Assembly (NCBI RefSeq): GCF_900106595.1
Contig: NZ_FNNC01000007.1
Span: forward strand, 124,001-188,000
Length of the DNA: 64,000 bases
Source: Marinococcus luteus
Lineage (GTDB): Bacteria > Bacillota > Bacilli > Bacillales > Marinococcaceae
Direction of reading: 5' to 3'
A program made the position numbers and the translations under genes. This document shows, one piece after another, positions 26,230 through 34,153 of this stretch. Each line of letters starts with the position of its first letter. Position 1 is the first letter of the stretch. A model generated the notes under the pieces. It searched no databases, was not told the DNA's origin, and saw only the letters and a list, made by a program, of their open reading frames with translations.

Positions 26230-27279
26230 ATGAAAAGTCTAAAACTTTACGGACGGCAGGACCTTCGGTTCGAAGAGACGTCAAGGCCGTCTGTTGAGAA
26301 CGCTGATGACGTTGTTATTAAAGTCAAAGCTGCAGGTCTTTGCGGCTCCGACATTTCCCGCTACAAAAAGCTGGGCCCCTACGTGGAAGGAATGATTTTT
26401 GGCCACGAGTTCGCAGGAGAGGTCGTAGAGACCGGTTCAGGGGTATCGCAGATACAGCAGGGGGACCGCGTGGCAGGATGTCCAACGTTTCGGTGCGGGA
26501 AGTGTCTGAGCTGCCGGAAAGGGGAGCTTTCACGCTGTGAAAACCTGACTGTGATCGGTGCCCGTCACCCGGGCTCCTATGCTGAATACGTCAAGCTGCC
26601 GGCTGAAAATGTGCTGCCGCTGCCTGAACAGGTAAATTTTGACACCGCTGCCCTCGTGGAGCCTGCAGCTGTAGTGGCTCACGGGTTTTACCGTACGAGT
26701 ATCCAGCCCGGAGCGGAAGTGGCTGTAATGGGCTGCGGAAGCATTGGCCTTCTGGCGGTTCAGTGGGCGAAGATATTTGGGGCTAAAAAAGTATATGCGA
26801 TTGATATTGATAATGTAAAACTGCAAACCGCCGGGGAAGTCGGCGCGGACGTATTGATTAATTCGAGTCAGCGTCCGGCCCATGAACAGGTGGAGGAGCA
26901 TACAGGCGGGTACGGGGTGGATCTTGCGGTGGAATCTGCAGGAGCACCTGCGACGTCTGCCCAGGTGCTCGCTCTTCCGAAGAAGGGCGGCGAGGTTGTG
27001 TTTATGGGCATCCCATATGCAGATGTCACTATTGAACGTTTTTATTTTGAGCGCATTGTACGTAATGAATTGCGGATACTCGGCTCCTGGAACGCGGTAT
27101 CGTCGCCGTTTCCGGGGAAAGAATGGACGTCCGCGCTTCATTATATGAGCACCGGCCAGATTAATGTAAAGCCGATGATCTCGCATACTCCAGCTCTTTC
27201 AGATGGACCTGGGACTTTTGACGATTTAATTAACGGAAAAGGAAATTATGTGAAGGTCGTTTTTCATCCGGAAAAATAA
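26230..27279 (+). CDS. Zinc-dependent galactitol-1-phosphate 5-dehydrogenase-like enzyme
   Basis: A 349-residue medium-chain dehydrogenase with catalytic Cys in AGLCGSDISRYKK, the GHEFAGEVVETG ligand pair, a structural zinc lobe (CGKCLSCRKGELSRC) and NAD-binding motif MGCGSIGLLAVQWA. Its layout is closest to GatD-type enzymes that oxidise galactitol 1-phosphate to tagatose 6-phosphate. Together with IIA, IIB and IIC this fits uptake and oxidation of a hexitol. No tagatose-6-phosphate kinase or aldolase lies in the window. AGGGAG before the ATG. Confidence 0.85.
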   Translation: MKSLKLYGRQDLRFEETSRPSVENADDVVIKVKAAGLCGSDISRYKKLGPYVEGMIFGHEFAGEVVETGSGVSQIQQGDRVAGCPTFRCGKCLSCRKGELSRCENLTVIGARHPGSYAEYVKLPAENVLPLPEQVNFDTAALVEPAAVVAHGFYRTSIQPGAEVAVMGCGSIGLLAVQWAKIFGAKKVYAIDIDNVKLQTAGEVGADVLINSSQRPAHEQVEEHTGGYGVDLAVESAGAPATSAQVLALPKKGGEVVFMGIPYADVTIERFYFERIVRNELRILGSWNAVSSPFPGKEWTSALHYMSTGQINVKPMISHTPALSDGPGTFDDLINGKGNYVKVVFHPEK

Positions 27280-27290
27280 TAAATTAAATA

Positions 27291-27334
27291 AAAACCAGGC
27301 TGTTCCCCGGGTGAAGGGAGCCGGCCTGGCTTTT
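27291..27334. terminator. Terminator between convergent genes
   Basis: CCAGGC...GCCTGG stem with A-tract on the left and TTTTAT on the right, serving the PTS operon and probably also the minus-strand USP gene. Confidence 0.7.
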
Positions 27335-27339
27335 ATATT

Positions 27340-28230
27340 TTATTGTTCTTCTTCCGGCAGGCGGGCAAGTAAAACATCACAATCTGCCCGGTGCACGATT
27401 CCTTCAGAGACGCTTCCAAGAAAAAATCGCTCTGTAGTATTTAAACCGGAAGCACCGACGATGATAAGGTCGGCTTTATACTTTTTAGCCAAATCTTCCG
27501 CAATAACGACCTTAGGAGCACCGTGGTGAAGCTCGGCTTCCACGTGCTCGAGGCCGGCATTCAGAGCTTTTTCCCGGTATTCTTCGAGCATTTTTTCCGA
27601 ATAGCTTTCCATTTCAATAAACAGCCCAGTGTCATGCTGCTCCATGGATGTGAGTACAACTGAATCAATCACATGTGTAATCAAAACGGCTGCATTTTCT
27701 TCAATTGCCAGGGCGATTCCTTTGTTAAAGGCATGCTCTGCTTCTTTAGAGCCGTCAATGGCAATGATAATCCTTTTGTAGTCACTGTCTGAATCCTTTT
27801 TCCGGACGACGAGCACATCGCATTTGGCATTGCGCACGATGCCTGTAGAAACACTTCCCATAATGAATCGCCCGACCGTTCCAGCCCCGGAGGCGCCGGT
27901 AATAATTAAATCTGTTTCATAATCTGGAGCGAGATCTTTAGTAATGATGGTTTTTGGTACGCCGGTCTCCATTATTGTCTGAATATCAACACCGGCCCCT
28001 TCAGCCTCTGCTTTGTACAAGTTTAACAGTACTTTTCCCTGTTCACCGGCAGTTTCCATAATGGTTGGTATATAATGAATCAGGCGGTTCAACGTTCTGT
28101 ACTCCACGACATGGGCGACCGTCAGCCGGCTCTGATGTTTCCTGGCCAGTGAGAGACTGCGGCGGAATGCCTGCATGGATTCATCCGAACTGTCTACAGC
28201 TGTGAGAATATTCTGGTAATGTTTGATCAT
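27340..28230 (-). CDS. Tandem universal stress protein (two UspA domains)
   Basis: A 296-residue protein made of two UspA domains (about 1-145 and 150-296). Each half ends with the ATP-binding pattern G-x2-G-x9-G-S: GASGAGTVGRFIMGSVSTG in the first and GASGLNTTERFFLGSVSEG in the second. Such proteins bind ATP and accumulate under stress or growth arrest. It is divergent from a second tandem-USP gene at 28491, sharing the 260-base intergenic region. Confidence 0.9.
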   Translation of the reverse strand: MIKHYQNILTAVDSSDESMQAFRRSLSLARKHQSRLTVAHVVEYRTLNRLIHYIPTIMETAGEQGKVLLNLYKAEAEGAGVDIQTIMETGVPKTIITKDLAPDYETDLIITGASGAGTVGRFIMGSVSTGIVRNAKCDVLVVRKKDSDSDYKRIIIAIDGSKEAEHAFNKGIALAIEENAAVLITHVIDSVVLTSMEQHDTGLFIEMESYSEKMLEEYREKALNAGLEHVEAELHHGAPKVVIAEDLAKKYKADLIIVGASGLNTTERFFLGSVSEGIVHRADCDVLLARLPEEEQ

Positions 28231-28390
28231 GGTAACGCCCCGCTTTCTTTATAAAAGTAGATTTTCGAGCACGAAATGATCGGAAACAAAAGCGTAATGT
28301 CTCTCTATCTATGTCTATTATGAAACATATAAGCGAAGAACTCCACTGTATAATTTGGCAAAAAAAGTACAATAGAAAATCTGAATATAG

Positions 28391-28399
28391 TGCTATAAT
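28391..28399 (+). promoter_or_regulatory. Extended -10 promoter for the plus-strand USP gene
   Basis: TGCTATAAT is a perfect extended -10 (TGnTATAAT). No good -35 lies 17 bases upstream, as is usual for extended -10 promoters. The start would be near 28406, leaving an 85-base leader. Confidence 0.5.
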
Positions 28400-28490
28400 A
28401 GAGAGAGAACTAAGATAGCCGGGCTTACGGAAGCAAAAATCATTTCTGGCAGCGCCCGGTTTTGACGATGATGGATAGGGGGCAGGCAAT

Positions 28491-29378
28491 ATGGAAAAAA
28501 GGTACAATCGTATTTTAGTGGCAACAGATGGCTCCGTGGAAGCTGGGTATGCATTGAAAAAAGGTATTGCGCTCGCCAAAGCGTATGATTGCTCATTGGG
28601 GATCTGCTACATTATCGACTACAACCATTACAGCCAGGCCCGGCTTCATACTACGGATTTATTACAGGCTTCAAAGGAAAAAGGGGAAGAAATCATTGCT
28701 GATTGCAGAGAGAAAGCCGAAAATGCAGGGCTGACAGATATAACTGTGTTTTTGGAAAATGGCTCTCCTAAAACTACTATTCCCAAGGACATCGCGAAAA
28801 GATTTAAAGCGGACTTGATTCTTTGCGGGGCTTCAGGAATAGGCACATTTGAAAGATTCATTGTTGGAAGCGTTTCCGCAGGCATCGTACGGAATGCGGA
28901 ATGTGACGCCTGGGTAGTTAGAAATAAACGGGATATTGAAAAATATAATAGCATACTGATCGCAGTAGATGACTCAGAAATGTCAGCCAATGCCTTTCGT
29001 GCCGGCCTGGCCATGGCAGAAGAGGAAGAAGCGAAGGCCGTGGTCACCCATGTTATTCATACACCGCTTGTCTCGTCAGTAGAGCAATCGAGGGGCAACG
29101 TCATTGAAATATTTAAGAAAAACGGCAGGAATCTGCTTGAAATATACCGGGAGCTCGCGTTAAAAAGCAACGTTCCCAACGTTTCCTTTGCTTTGGAGTA
29201 CGGTTCACCTAAGATGGTGATTCCAAAGGATGCTGCAGAAAAATACGAGGCAGACTTAATCGTTTCCGGCGCCTCGGGGGTCAGCAGCGCAGAACGTCTT
29301 TTGCTTGGAAGTGTTGGGGAAAGTATCGTCCGCCGAGCGGAGTGCGACGTACTCGTTGTCAGAAATGAACACATTTAA
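28491..29378 (+). CDS. Tandem universal stress protein (two UspA domains)
   Basis: A 295-residue protein with two UspA domains. Nucleotide-binding segments are GASGIGTFERFIVGSVSAG (first half) and GASGVSSAERLLLGSVGES (second half). It is a divergent paralogue of the minus-strand USP at 27340 with the same two-domain layout, suggesting a local inverted duplication long ago. A terminator follows at 29427. GGGGGCAGGCAAT before the ATG gives a moderate binding site. Confidence 0.9.
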   Translation: MEKRYNRILVATDGSVEAGYALKKGIALAKAYDCSLGICYIIDYNHYSQARLHTTDLLQASKEKGEEIIADCREKAENAGLTDITVFLENGSPKTTIPKDIAKRFKADLILCGASGIGTFERFIVGSVSAGIVRNAECDAWVVRNKRDIEKYNSILIAVDDSEMSANAFRAGLAMAEEEEAKAVVTHVIHTPLVSSVEQSRGNVIEIFKKNGRNLLEIYRELALKSNVPNVSFALEYGSPKMVIPKDAAEKYEADLIVSGASGVSSAERLLLGSVGESIVRRAECDVLVVRNEHI

Positions 29379-29426
29379 AATTTTTTCAAATTTAATTTGT
29401 CAGTGAAGCTGGCTTTTTACGCAGGA

Positions 29427-29455
29427 AACCCGGCTGGACGGCAGCCGGGTTTTTT
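29427..29455 (+). terminator. Rho-independent terminator
   Basis: AACCCGGCTG-GACGG-CAGCCGGGTT followed by TTTT. Confidence 0.88.
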
Positions 29456-29489
29456 AATGGCAACTGCTGGTTGGCAGAAAAATATGCTG

Positions 29490-29705
29490 TTACAGGTAAG
29501 TGTGTTTTACCGTATGAAGAAGCCCGGCCGTTTCAAGAAGAGGTTCTGGCGCTAAAAAAGTAACAGTAACTACGCCGGGATGTCTTCCAATCTCAATAGA
29601 GCCTGTAATGGTTGCTCTGTTCATAATTTCCGGCAGGGTGCATGGCATGCATGCCGCAAAAATAGAAGCCGCTTCCGGTGACTTTACTTTATAAAAAACC
29701 GGGAC
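29490..29705 (-). pseudogene. Probable gene remnant, PrpF-like C-terminal fragment (tentative)
   Basis: A 71-codon minus-strand frame without its own start signal encodes protein-like sequence, including SPEAASIFAACMPCTLPEIM, then ITGSIEIGRHPGVVTVTFL. The spacing of AA..IPGT-like and IEIGHPSGVxxV-like motifs recalls the end of PrpF/methylaconitate-isomerase proteins. Its 5' part runs into the BCCT terminator, so it cannot be a complete gene of that family. An internal ATG (encoding MNRATITGSIEIG onward) would give 44 codons but has no good binding site. The identity is a weak, memory-based guess. Confidence 0.35.
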
Positions 29706-29721
29706 TCATAAGGAGTCCCGG
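29692..29721 (-). terminator. Terminator of the BCCT gene
   Basis: CCGGGACTC-ATAAG-GAGTCCCGG with a T-run on the minus strand. Confidence 0.85.
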
Positions 29722-29732
29722 CAAAAGCTTTC

Positions 29733-31292
29733 TTATTCTCTTACGTTGTGAATCCATGCTTTGTCCTGATCCATCATTTTCTTCGCTGCTGCAATCGTCA
29801 GGAACTGTATGACGATTATTGGCAGTCCCATAAGTCCTGAAAGAACTTCGAGCGGAGGAAGGCCTCCAATTCTCATTAAGATCAAAGCGAGCGTGGTGAT
29901 GATGACAGCAACCACAATACGAAGGAATTTAGAAGGCTCATTTTTACTCATATCTTCGGTGCTTGCATACGCTGAGATAGTATACGTCGTAGAATCAAGA
30001 GTCGTAGTCAGGAAGATCAATGCGACAACCATAAATATGACCAACGCAAGACCAGAAAGCGGCAGCGTAGTTAAAATTTGCGGTATAGCTGCCATACTGC
30101 CCTGATTTTCCACGATGCTCAGCACGTCGAGGTTTCCATTTAAAAACCTGTCTACGCCAAGTCCGCCGAGAACTCCTGTAGCAAACCAGGAGATAATCGT
30201 TGGAGCCATCAGATACGTCATAATCATTTCTTTAATGGTCCGTCCCTGGGAGATTTTCGCGGCAAATACGCTGTGCAGCATAGCCCAGGTAGCGTTATAA
30301 GCGAACCAGAATACGGTATTACCTTTTATATAGCTGGCTTCACCGGAAGAAAGGGCTTCAGTGTAAAAGGAAATGTTAATATAGTTGGTCATAAGAAACC
30401 CAAGACTGCCGGTGAAATAATTCAAAATAAATATTCCCGGGCCGGCTATCATAATAAACAGGGCGAATATCCCTGCCAAGTACATGTTAAACGTACTAAG
30501 GCGTTTGATTCCCTTTTCGATCCCGAGATAGGCGCTTAGAGAAAACATGAACACCCAGACGAGTGTTACGATGAGTGTAAGGCCAAAGCTTATTTCGATT
30601 CCCAACAGCTCTGCCAGGTTGTTGGTAATGATCGGGGACCCGAGCCCGAGCGTCACTGCAGCGCCTGCCAGAATACTGATCAGGAAAATAACATCTAAAA
30701 ATTTACCGCCAAGGCCATCGGTAAACCGGTCACCAAAAAGCACCCGGCATGCTTCAGAAATACGCATTAACGGACGTTTGCGCACATGAAGAATGTAGGC
30801 CATCGCTGGCGCCGCCATAACGAAAATAGCAAATGTTTGAAAGCTCCAGAGGAACATACTGTAGGAATTCCCCCACATAAGGGCCTGTGTGGAACCGGCT
30901 TCCACACCGGTTGGCGGGTCGCTTGCTACGGAGGTCCACTGCACCATTCCGGTACGCATAATAGTGGAGCCGAGCCCCATAGCAATTAGAATTGACGAAT
31001 ATTCAAATAATGAAAAACGCGGTTTTTCCAACGGGTCCCCCAATACAACTTTTCCGTATTTGGAAAAAGAAAAATACAGCCCGGCAGCAAGAAGTATTAA
31101 ACCATACCAGAGATAGCCCCATGTAAATACTTCCACAATGGAATCAAAAATCCCATTTAAAACTTCCATGCTGCGTGTCTCGTATAGCGCAAGCGGTATA
31201 CAGATAGCAACAATGATTAAAAGTGCTGGTACAAAAATTCGGTAATCAATCAGCTTTAATTTTGACTGCTGATTGTTGTTCTGTTCACTCAT
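29733..31292 (-). CDS. BCCT family transporter
   Basis: A 519-residue protein with twelve predicted membrane helices, of the betaine/carnitine/choline transporter family. The family region ISQGRTIKEMIMTYLMAPT follows helix 8. The aromatic box before it reads VFWFAYNATWAM rather than the usual Trp-rich WAWWIAWAP, so the binding site differs from classical OpuD/BetP and the substrate should not be assumed to be glycine betaine. The C-terminus is short. AAAGGAGG before the ATG; monocistronic. Confidence 0.88.
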   Translation of the reverse strand: MSEQNNNQQSKLKLIDYRIFVPALLIIVAICIPLALYETRSMEVLNGIFDSIVEVFTWGYLWYGLILLAAGLYFSFSKYGKVVLGDPLEKPRFSLFEYSSILIAMGLGSTIMRTGMVQWTSVASDPPTGVEAGSTQALMWGNSYSMFLWSFQTFAIFVMAAPAMAYILHVRKRPLMRISEACRVLFGDRFTDGLGGKFLDVIFLISILAGAAVTLGLGSPIITNNLAELLGIEISFGLTLIVTLVWVFMFSLSAYLGIEKGIKRLSTFNMYLAGIFALFIMIAGPGIFILNYFTGSLGFLMTNYINISFYTEALSSGEASYIKGNTVFWFAYNATWAMLHSVFAAKISQGRTIKEMIMTYLMAPTIISWFATGVLGGLGVDRFLNGNLDVLSIVENQGSMAAIPQILTTLPLSGLALVIFMVVALIFLTTTLDSTTYTISAYASTEDMSKNEPSKFLRIVVAVIITTLALILMRIGGLPPLEVLSGLMGLPIIVIQFLTIAAAKKMMDQDKAWIHNVRE

Positions 31293-31472
31293 TGATATTG
31301 ATAGCCTCCTTTTTATTTTGTCTTTTCATGATGGCTGTGACAATTATGAATTGCAGGAAACAATAAGCAAATGAATCACAATAACTCCATATGAAAAATA
31401 TCAATAATCCTCTCCTTCCTCAAAAAACAGCCGAATAAACTAAAACATGAATATTATTTACCCATTTAAAAT

Positions 31473-31503
31473 CAAAAAAGCAGCGCCAGGAAGAGCGCTG
31501 CTT
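31473..31503 (-). terminator. Terminator of the 31515 membrane protein gene
   Basis: AAGCAGCGC...GCGCTGCTT stem with T-run on the minus strand. Confidence 0.8.
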
Positions 31504-31514
31504 AAAAACTAAAA

Positions 31515-31841
31515 TTAAATAGATCCGAGGAAAAAGAGAAGGGCAGTAATACAGCAGGTGTTTACTAGAACGAACAGTGCCTGCCGCCATTTTTTATAAA
31601 ATATTTGTTCATAGTAAAAGTAATGAATCACAAAAACACTGACTATGGAGATGTACCCTGGGATATCCAGAAATCCCGCGAGAGCAAAGAAGCAGCCGGC
31701 GGACAGCAGGAGAGCTGGAAACTCCACTGCTACGGCCATTATAATCCATGGCATAGTCATCTTCGTATTCACCGCCACCATCCATTCTACTGAATTTTCT
31801 TTTATTGTAAGGCAGCATGAACAAAAGGAGGATAGGTCCAT
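31515..31841 (-). CDS. Small membrane protein, unrecognised
   Basis: A minus-strand frame of up to 108 codons. About three membrane helices are seen: PWIIMAVAVEFPALLLSAG, IPGYISIVSVFVIHYFYY and ALFVLVNTCCITALLFFLG. The first 20 residues (Cys-rich, polar) are probably not translated: the ATG at 31841 has no binding site, while an ATG at 31781 and a GTG at about 31772 are nearer the first helix. The start therefore remains uncertain. A strong terminator follows. No family recognised. Confidence 0.5.
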   Translation of the reverse strand: MDLSSFCSCCLTIKENSVEWMVAVNTKMTMPWIIMAVAVEFPALLLSAGCFFALAGFLDIPGYISIVSVFVIHYFYYEQIFYKKWRQALFVLVNTCCITALLFFLGSI

Positions 31842-31973
31842 ATATATAATTTTTTTACAAAGATAGAATGCTGGTTAGTTAATAAAGAAAAAACTAAGTC
31901 TGGAGTCCTGCTTCAAAGATTCTCATCAAGGGAACATAAATAGAAAGAATTAAAATAAAAGGAGCGGGTACAA

Positions 31974-32372
31974 ATGGCGTCAATTAAACCTTTTCTTATG
32001 TTTCAGGGGAATGCAGAAGAAGCACTTAATTACTACGCGAGCCTGCTTGATGAAGCAAAAATTGTGAGCTTAAGCCGGTATGGACCGCATGAATCCGGTG
32101 AAGAAGGAAACGTTATGCAGGCCGTGCTTTCGCTGCAGGGGCAGGAATTCATATGTATGGACAGTAACGTAAAGCACGAGTTTACGTTCACGCCCTCTTT
32201 TTCGCTTTTTGTCAACTGCGAATCCGACCAGGAAATTGAGTACTTGTACAATCATCTTTCCGAAGGTGGTAAAAAGCTGATGGCTTTAAAAGATTACGGG
32301 TTCAGTAAAGGCTTCGCCTGGATCCAGGATAAATTTAATGTTTCATGGCAGCTGAACCTGCCTTCTGATTAA
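31974..32372 (+). CDS. VOC/PhnB-like superfamily protein
   Basis: A 132-residue protein of the PhnB/3-demethylubiquinone-methyltransferase-like branch of the VOC superfamily: it opens with IKPFLMFQGNAEEALNYYASL and ends with the segment FGWIQDKFGVxWQ-type (here FAWIQDKFNVSWQL). These are small dimeric proteins, mostly of unknown substrate. AAAGGAGCGGG lies before the ATG. Stands alone. Confidence 0.88.
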   Translation: MASIKPFLMFQGNAEEALNYYASLLDEAKIVSLSRYGPHESGEEGNVMQAVLSLQGQEFICMDSNVKHEFTFTPSFSLFVNCESDQEIEYLYNHLSEGGKKLMALKDYGFSKGFAWIQDKFNVSWQLNLPSD

Positions 32373-32569
32373 CAGAGGTCTGGCCTGGGTGGAGAGTACA
32401 CTTTGAAAAATCTTTACTGTTTTTCATTTATTGATTGTAGATGAATACAGCAGCCATTATAATAAAAATATCAGCATAGCCATTACTTTTGGCAAATTTT
32501 GAAAACGCATACAATTAATGTTTATTGTAATACAGTTTATGTCATCAGCAGAAAGCAGGAGAGCCGGAC

Positions 32570-33511
32570 ATGAAAGAAAAAATTCAGAATGAATTGCATG
32601 CAGTACTGGATGGGCTGCCGGAAATGAAGTTTTCGACCCGTGAAGAAATCAGAAACAGCCGTGTATTAACGAAACAGGCATTTGAAGGGGAAGCGCCCAT
32701 CAGCCGCAGCAAAGTAAGAGTCACAGATAAACATATCCCCGGCCATGAGGAAGGGCAGAATATACGGGTTCGTATATATGAGCCGGTCATGCCGGTGAAA
32801 ACAATTTCTCCGGGTTTATATTGGATTCATGGAGGCGGATATTTGAGCGGAACGCCGGAGATGAATGATGAGTTGTGCGAAAGGTTTGTGCTCGAAGCAG
32901 GATGTGTAGTTATTTCTGTCGCTTACCGGCTCGCTCCGGAGCATCCTTTTCCAGCCGGGGTGGAGGACTGCTATACAGGGCTTAAGTGGATGGCAGAGCA
33001 CGCCGGAGAGCTTGGCATAGACGCAGAGCGTATCGGAGTAGCCGGGCACAGCGCCGGCGGGGGCCTAACAGCAGCTGTATCCTTGATGGCAAGAGACAGG
33101 GGCGGTCCCGAGATTGCTTTTCAAATGCCTCTTTGTCCGATGCTGGACTATAGAAATATTACTATTTCAAGCCGGGAAATTACGGATACGAGAGTATGGA
33201 ATTATTATTCCAACCAGGCGGCATGGAAAGCCTATCTCGGTGATCAGACCGAAGATGTTCCCGCCTACGCTTCTCCAGCTCAAGCAGAGGATTTTTCTGG
33301 TCTTCCGCCTACTTATACCATGGTGGGAAGCGCTGATCCGTTTCGGGATGAAACGATAGAATATATCTCACGATTAAGCCAGTCCGGCGTTCAGGCAGAA
33401 TTTCACCTGTATCCAGGATGCTTCCACGGCTTTGAAGGCATTGCGCCACAGGCAGAAGTCAGCCAGCGGGCGGTCAGAGGATATGTAGATGCTTTAAAGA
33501 GAAACTTATAA
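32570..33511 (+). CDS. Alpha/beta hydrolase, hormone-sensitive-lipase type esterase
   Basis: A 313-residue alpha/beta hydrolase of the HSL (bacterial type IV) family. The oxyanion-hole motif HGGG is in YWIHGGGYLSGTPE, the nucleophile serine in VAGHSAGGGLTA, and the acid and His follow in SADPFRDETIEY and HGFEGI. It should hydrolyse short acyl esters; the physiological substrate is unknown. The ATG has GGAGAG 7 bases upstream. A terminator follows. Confidence 0.92.
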   Translation: MKEKIQNELHAVLDGLPEMKFSTREEIRNSRVLTKQAFEGEAPISRSKVRVTDKHIPGHEEGQNIRVRIYEPVMPVKTISPGLYWIHGGGYLSGTPEMNDELCERFVLEAGCVVISVAYRLAPEHPFPAGVEDCYTGLKWMAEHAGELGIDAERIGVAGHSAGGGLTAAVSLMARDRGGPEIAFQMPLCPMLDYRNITISSREITDTRVWNYYSNQAAWKAYLGDQTEDVPAYASPAQAEDFSGLPPTYTMVGSADPFRDETIEYISRLSQSGVQAEFHLYPGCFHGFEGIAPQAEVSQRAVRGYVDALKRNL

Positions 33512-33579
33512 TGAACGACATTATGCCCGCAGGATTCAGAAAATGATCGAAGATAATAAAAATACCGTCTAATAGCGCG

Positions 33580-33610
33580 AAGCCTCCTGATACCTTCAGG
33601 GGGCTTTATT
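33580..33610 (+). terminator. Rho-independent terminator
   Basis: AAGCC(T)CCTGA-TACCT-TCAGGGGGCTT followed by TATT, downstream of the esterase gene. Confidence 0.65.
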
Positions 33611-33783
33611 ATACGCACAGTACTGGAGGATGCTTGTTAAATGCTGAGGTGTAAAATTAGTTCCCTAGTAGAAGATTGAAATCCTCCTGGAAAGGTAATG
33701 GTATATATATGGCAAAACATTAAAAATCAGAAAGGAAAATCCGTCACGGTGCAAAAACACTCATCTATAAGGAGATGTTAATC

Positions 33784-34101
33784 GTGTTAGTTCTTCCTGG
33801 CCGAATAGTAAAAATCCGTATTCCATTAGATGATAAGGCTTCAGGAGAGAAAAAAGACGGCAAATACACCTTTGGGTTTCGATTTCCACAATGGCAGGGT
33901 AAAGGACGGTATGCTAACGGCGTGAAGAAACGGGCACGCATGATTTTTTATGTGAAAGATGAAGAAGGCCGATTAGTATTTCAATATCCGATTACAGAAA
34001 TTCAGCGACAGGATCACTGCGTGATTTCCACAAGGTATGAAAAGCGCATTCCAAGTGAATTCCAAAGAGAGATTCGGCAGATTATTATCCACTTTGTGTG
34101 A
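33784..34101 (+). CDS. Hypothetical soluble protein (105 residues)
   Basis: A basic soluble protein with a beta-rich look (VKIRIPLDD, KYTFGFRFPQWQGKGRY, ARMIFYVKDEEGRLVFQYPI). No membrane segment, no recognised motif. GTG at 33784 is chosen because AAGGAG ends 9 bases upstream, whereas the ATG at 33775 abuts it. It reads toward the acidic repeat protein gene, 52 bases away, and the two could share a transcript; strongly opposite charges (basic here, acidic next) are notable. Confidence 0.55.
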   Translation: MLVLPGRIVKIRIPLDDKASGEKKDGKYTFGFRFPQWQGKGRYANGVKKRARMIFYVKDEEGRLVFQYPITEIQRQDHCVISTRYEKRIPSEFQREIRQIIIHFV

Positions 34102-34153
34102 ATTAAATATAATAATACATTCTCGATCGAGAGAAATGAAAAGAGGGATTGCA

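Noticed and set aside
26530-27186. 218-codon minus-strand frame opposite the galactitol-1-phosphate dehydrogenase gene
   Set aside because: Shadow frame of a GC-richer gene; rich in Arg/His without any motif.
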